64,000 nt of DNA from Planctomycetota bacterium (GTDB taxonomy: Bacteria > Planctomycetota > UBA1135 > JADKAF01): positions 4,774,001-4,838,000 of the forward strand of contig JADKAF010000001.1 in the NCBI GenBank assembly GCA_016719295.1, written 5' to 3'. This document shows, piece by piece, positions 63,182-64,000 of the stretch. The notes under the pieces are model-generated. The model saw nothing but the letters and a program-made list of their open reading frames with translations. It searched no databases and was not told where the DNA came from. How positions within the stretch are numbered: position 1 is the first letter of the stretch; every line of letters starts with the position of its first letter. Both the position numbers and the translations under genes were made by a program.

Positions 63182-63852
63182 CAGGGGTCGAAGCGGTAGC
63201 CCACGCCGTGGACGGTGCGGAGGTGGCGGGGGTGAGCGGGGTCGGTCTCGAGCTTCTGGCGGAGCTGGAAGACGTGGGTGTCGATCGTGCGTGTCGTCGG
63301 GGCAGCGTCGCGGCCCCAGATCGCGTCGAGGAGTTCCTCCCGGCGGAAGGCGCGGCCGGGGTGCTGGACGAGATAGCGGAGGAGCTCGGCCTCTTTCGCA
63401 ACGAGGGGAGTGCGCGTGGAACCGCGGCGGAGCTCGAAGGCTTCGAAGTCCACGATGACGTCGCCGATCACGAGGCGCGCCGCGGGGGTCGTCGTGCGGC
63501 GCAGCACGGCCTCGATGCGCGCGAGCAGCTCCTGCAAGGAAAAGGGCTTCACGAGATAGTCGTCGGCGCCGAGGCGTAGGCCGAGGATGCGTTGGCGCTC
63601 TTCGCCGCGAGCGCTCGCGATCAGGATTGGCGTCGCATCGCCGCGCCCGCGGAGCTCGCGCACCAGCTCCGTGCCGTCGCCATCCGGGAGCAGCAGGTCG
63701 AGCACGATGGCCGCGACGTCGCCGCGCGCGAGCACCGCGCGTGCCGCAGCGAGGCTCGCCGCCGTGCTGACCAGGAACTCCTGCGTCGCGAAGAAGTCCG
63801 CGAGCGTCTCGCGGATCCGCTCCTCGTCCTCGACGATCAGGAGGCGCTTCAT
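63181..63852 (-). CDS. OmpR/PhoB-type response regulator
   Basis: This 223-residue transcription factor has a receiver domain (residues 1-115) with D9 in VEDEE, phospho-acceptor D52 in VLDLLLPDGDG, S80 in IASARGEE and K102 in DYLVKPF. A winged-helix output domain (about 125-222) has LVAKEAELLRYLVQHPGRAF, LLDAIWG, TRTIDTHVFQLRQKLE and the final VHGVGYRFDP. It should be phosphorylated by the histidine kinase whose gene overlaps its start (ATGA, kinase stop to regulator start). The order is kinase first. Its target genes are not visible. Its stop codon lies at the edge of a family B palindrome. Confidence 0.95.
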   Translation of the reverse strand: MKRLLIVEDEERIRETLADFFATQEFLVSTAASLAAARAVLARGDVAAIVLDLLLPDGDGTELVRELRGRGDATPILIASARGEERQRILGLRLGADDYLVKPFSLQELLARIEAVLRRTTTPAARLVIGDVIVDFEAFELRRGSTRTPLVAKEAELLRYLVQHPGRAFRREELLDAIWGRDAAPTTRTIDTHVFQLRQKLETDPAHPRHLRTVHGVGYRFDP

Positions 63853-64000
63853 CGAGTGTTCCCCGCGCGCTGCGGCAGGCGCAGCTTGAAGATCGAGCCC
63901 CCGCCTTCGCGCGGGGCGAACTCCGCCGTCCCGCCGTGCAGTCGCGCCGCTTCTCGCACCAGCGCCAGCCCCAAGCCGCTGCCCGGCTTCGTCGCCGACG
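63849..64000 (-). CDS. C-terminal end of the partner sensor histidine kinase (partial)
   Basis: About 49 residues at the right edge read SATKPGSGLGLALVREAARL and HGGTAEFAPREGGGSIFKLR, the G2 box and final strand of a HATPase_c domain. Its TGA overlaps the response-regulator ATG as ATGA, so the pair is co-transcribed and translationally coupled. The sensor and dimerisation domains lie beyond the window, so the signal is unknown. Confidence 0.9.
   Translation of the reverse strand, partial: SATKPGSGLGLALVREAARLHGGTAEFAPREGGGSIFKLRLPQRAGNTR

Overview
The window is about 64 kb of very GC-rich DNA. Its content points to a member of the Planctomycetota (inferred from gene content, no search run): three long eukaryote-like Ser/Thr kinases with a membrane anchor and WD40- or TPR-like tails, two ECF-type sigma factors lying next to kinases, many large secreted repeat proteins (parallel beta-helix, HYR, FG-GAP, collagen-like, pentapeptide), a multihaem cytochrome, and long intergenic spacers. 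I recognised no rRNA, tRNA, CRISPR array, prophage or plasmid origin. Because GC is so high, almost every gene is shadowed by long spurious reading frames. I called genes by protein character: signal peptides, catalytic motifs, start and stop overlaps.

Region 1 (1-16.4 kb) is a surface-polysaccharide and protein-sorting island. It holds the end of a probable glycosyltransferase, a GT-C membrane glycosyltransferase, a polysaccharide deacetylase overlapping an exosortase E/CPBP-protease fusion, two tandem lipoprotein beta-helix paralogs, and a minus-strand run of glycosyltransferases. In that run, flippase, O-antigen ligase/polymerase, GT2 and GT1 are joined by 4-nt stop/start overlaps. A further GT1 and an MBL-fold hydrolase follow. 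Region 2 (18-31 kb) is a signalling block: a kinase coupled to a membrane protein, a large HYR-domain secreted protein, a small anchored protein, an ECF sigma factor, and a second kinase divergent from it.

Region 3 (30-49 kb) is mixed: a serine hydrolase, membrane proteins, an amber-interrupted gene, an NYN protein, an S41-like protease, a REP-associated tyrosine transposase (RAYT) bracketed by its palindromic repeats, a pentapeptide protein, an enoyl-CoA hydratase, a pentahaem cytochrome and an FG-GAP protein. Region 4 (49.6-64 kb) holds secreted proteins, a kinase followed by a sigma factor, a propeller-metalloprotease and an OmpR-type two-component system that runs off the right edge.

Two palindromic repeat families punctuate the second half. 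Family A (core GGTGCC/GGCACC within CTGTACAG arms) surrounds the RAYT at 36.9-39.3 kb and has a decayed copy at 44.7 kb. Family B (core GGGGTCAGACCCC) forms three paired elements of about 80 bp at 49.5, 60.7 and 63.1 kb. Five secreted proteins from 30 to 63 kb also appear to share a C-terminal domain of about 110 residues that may be a sorting or surface-retention module. This domain, the exosortase-protease fusion and the two repeat families are the most promising leads.
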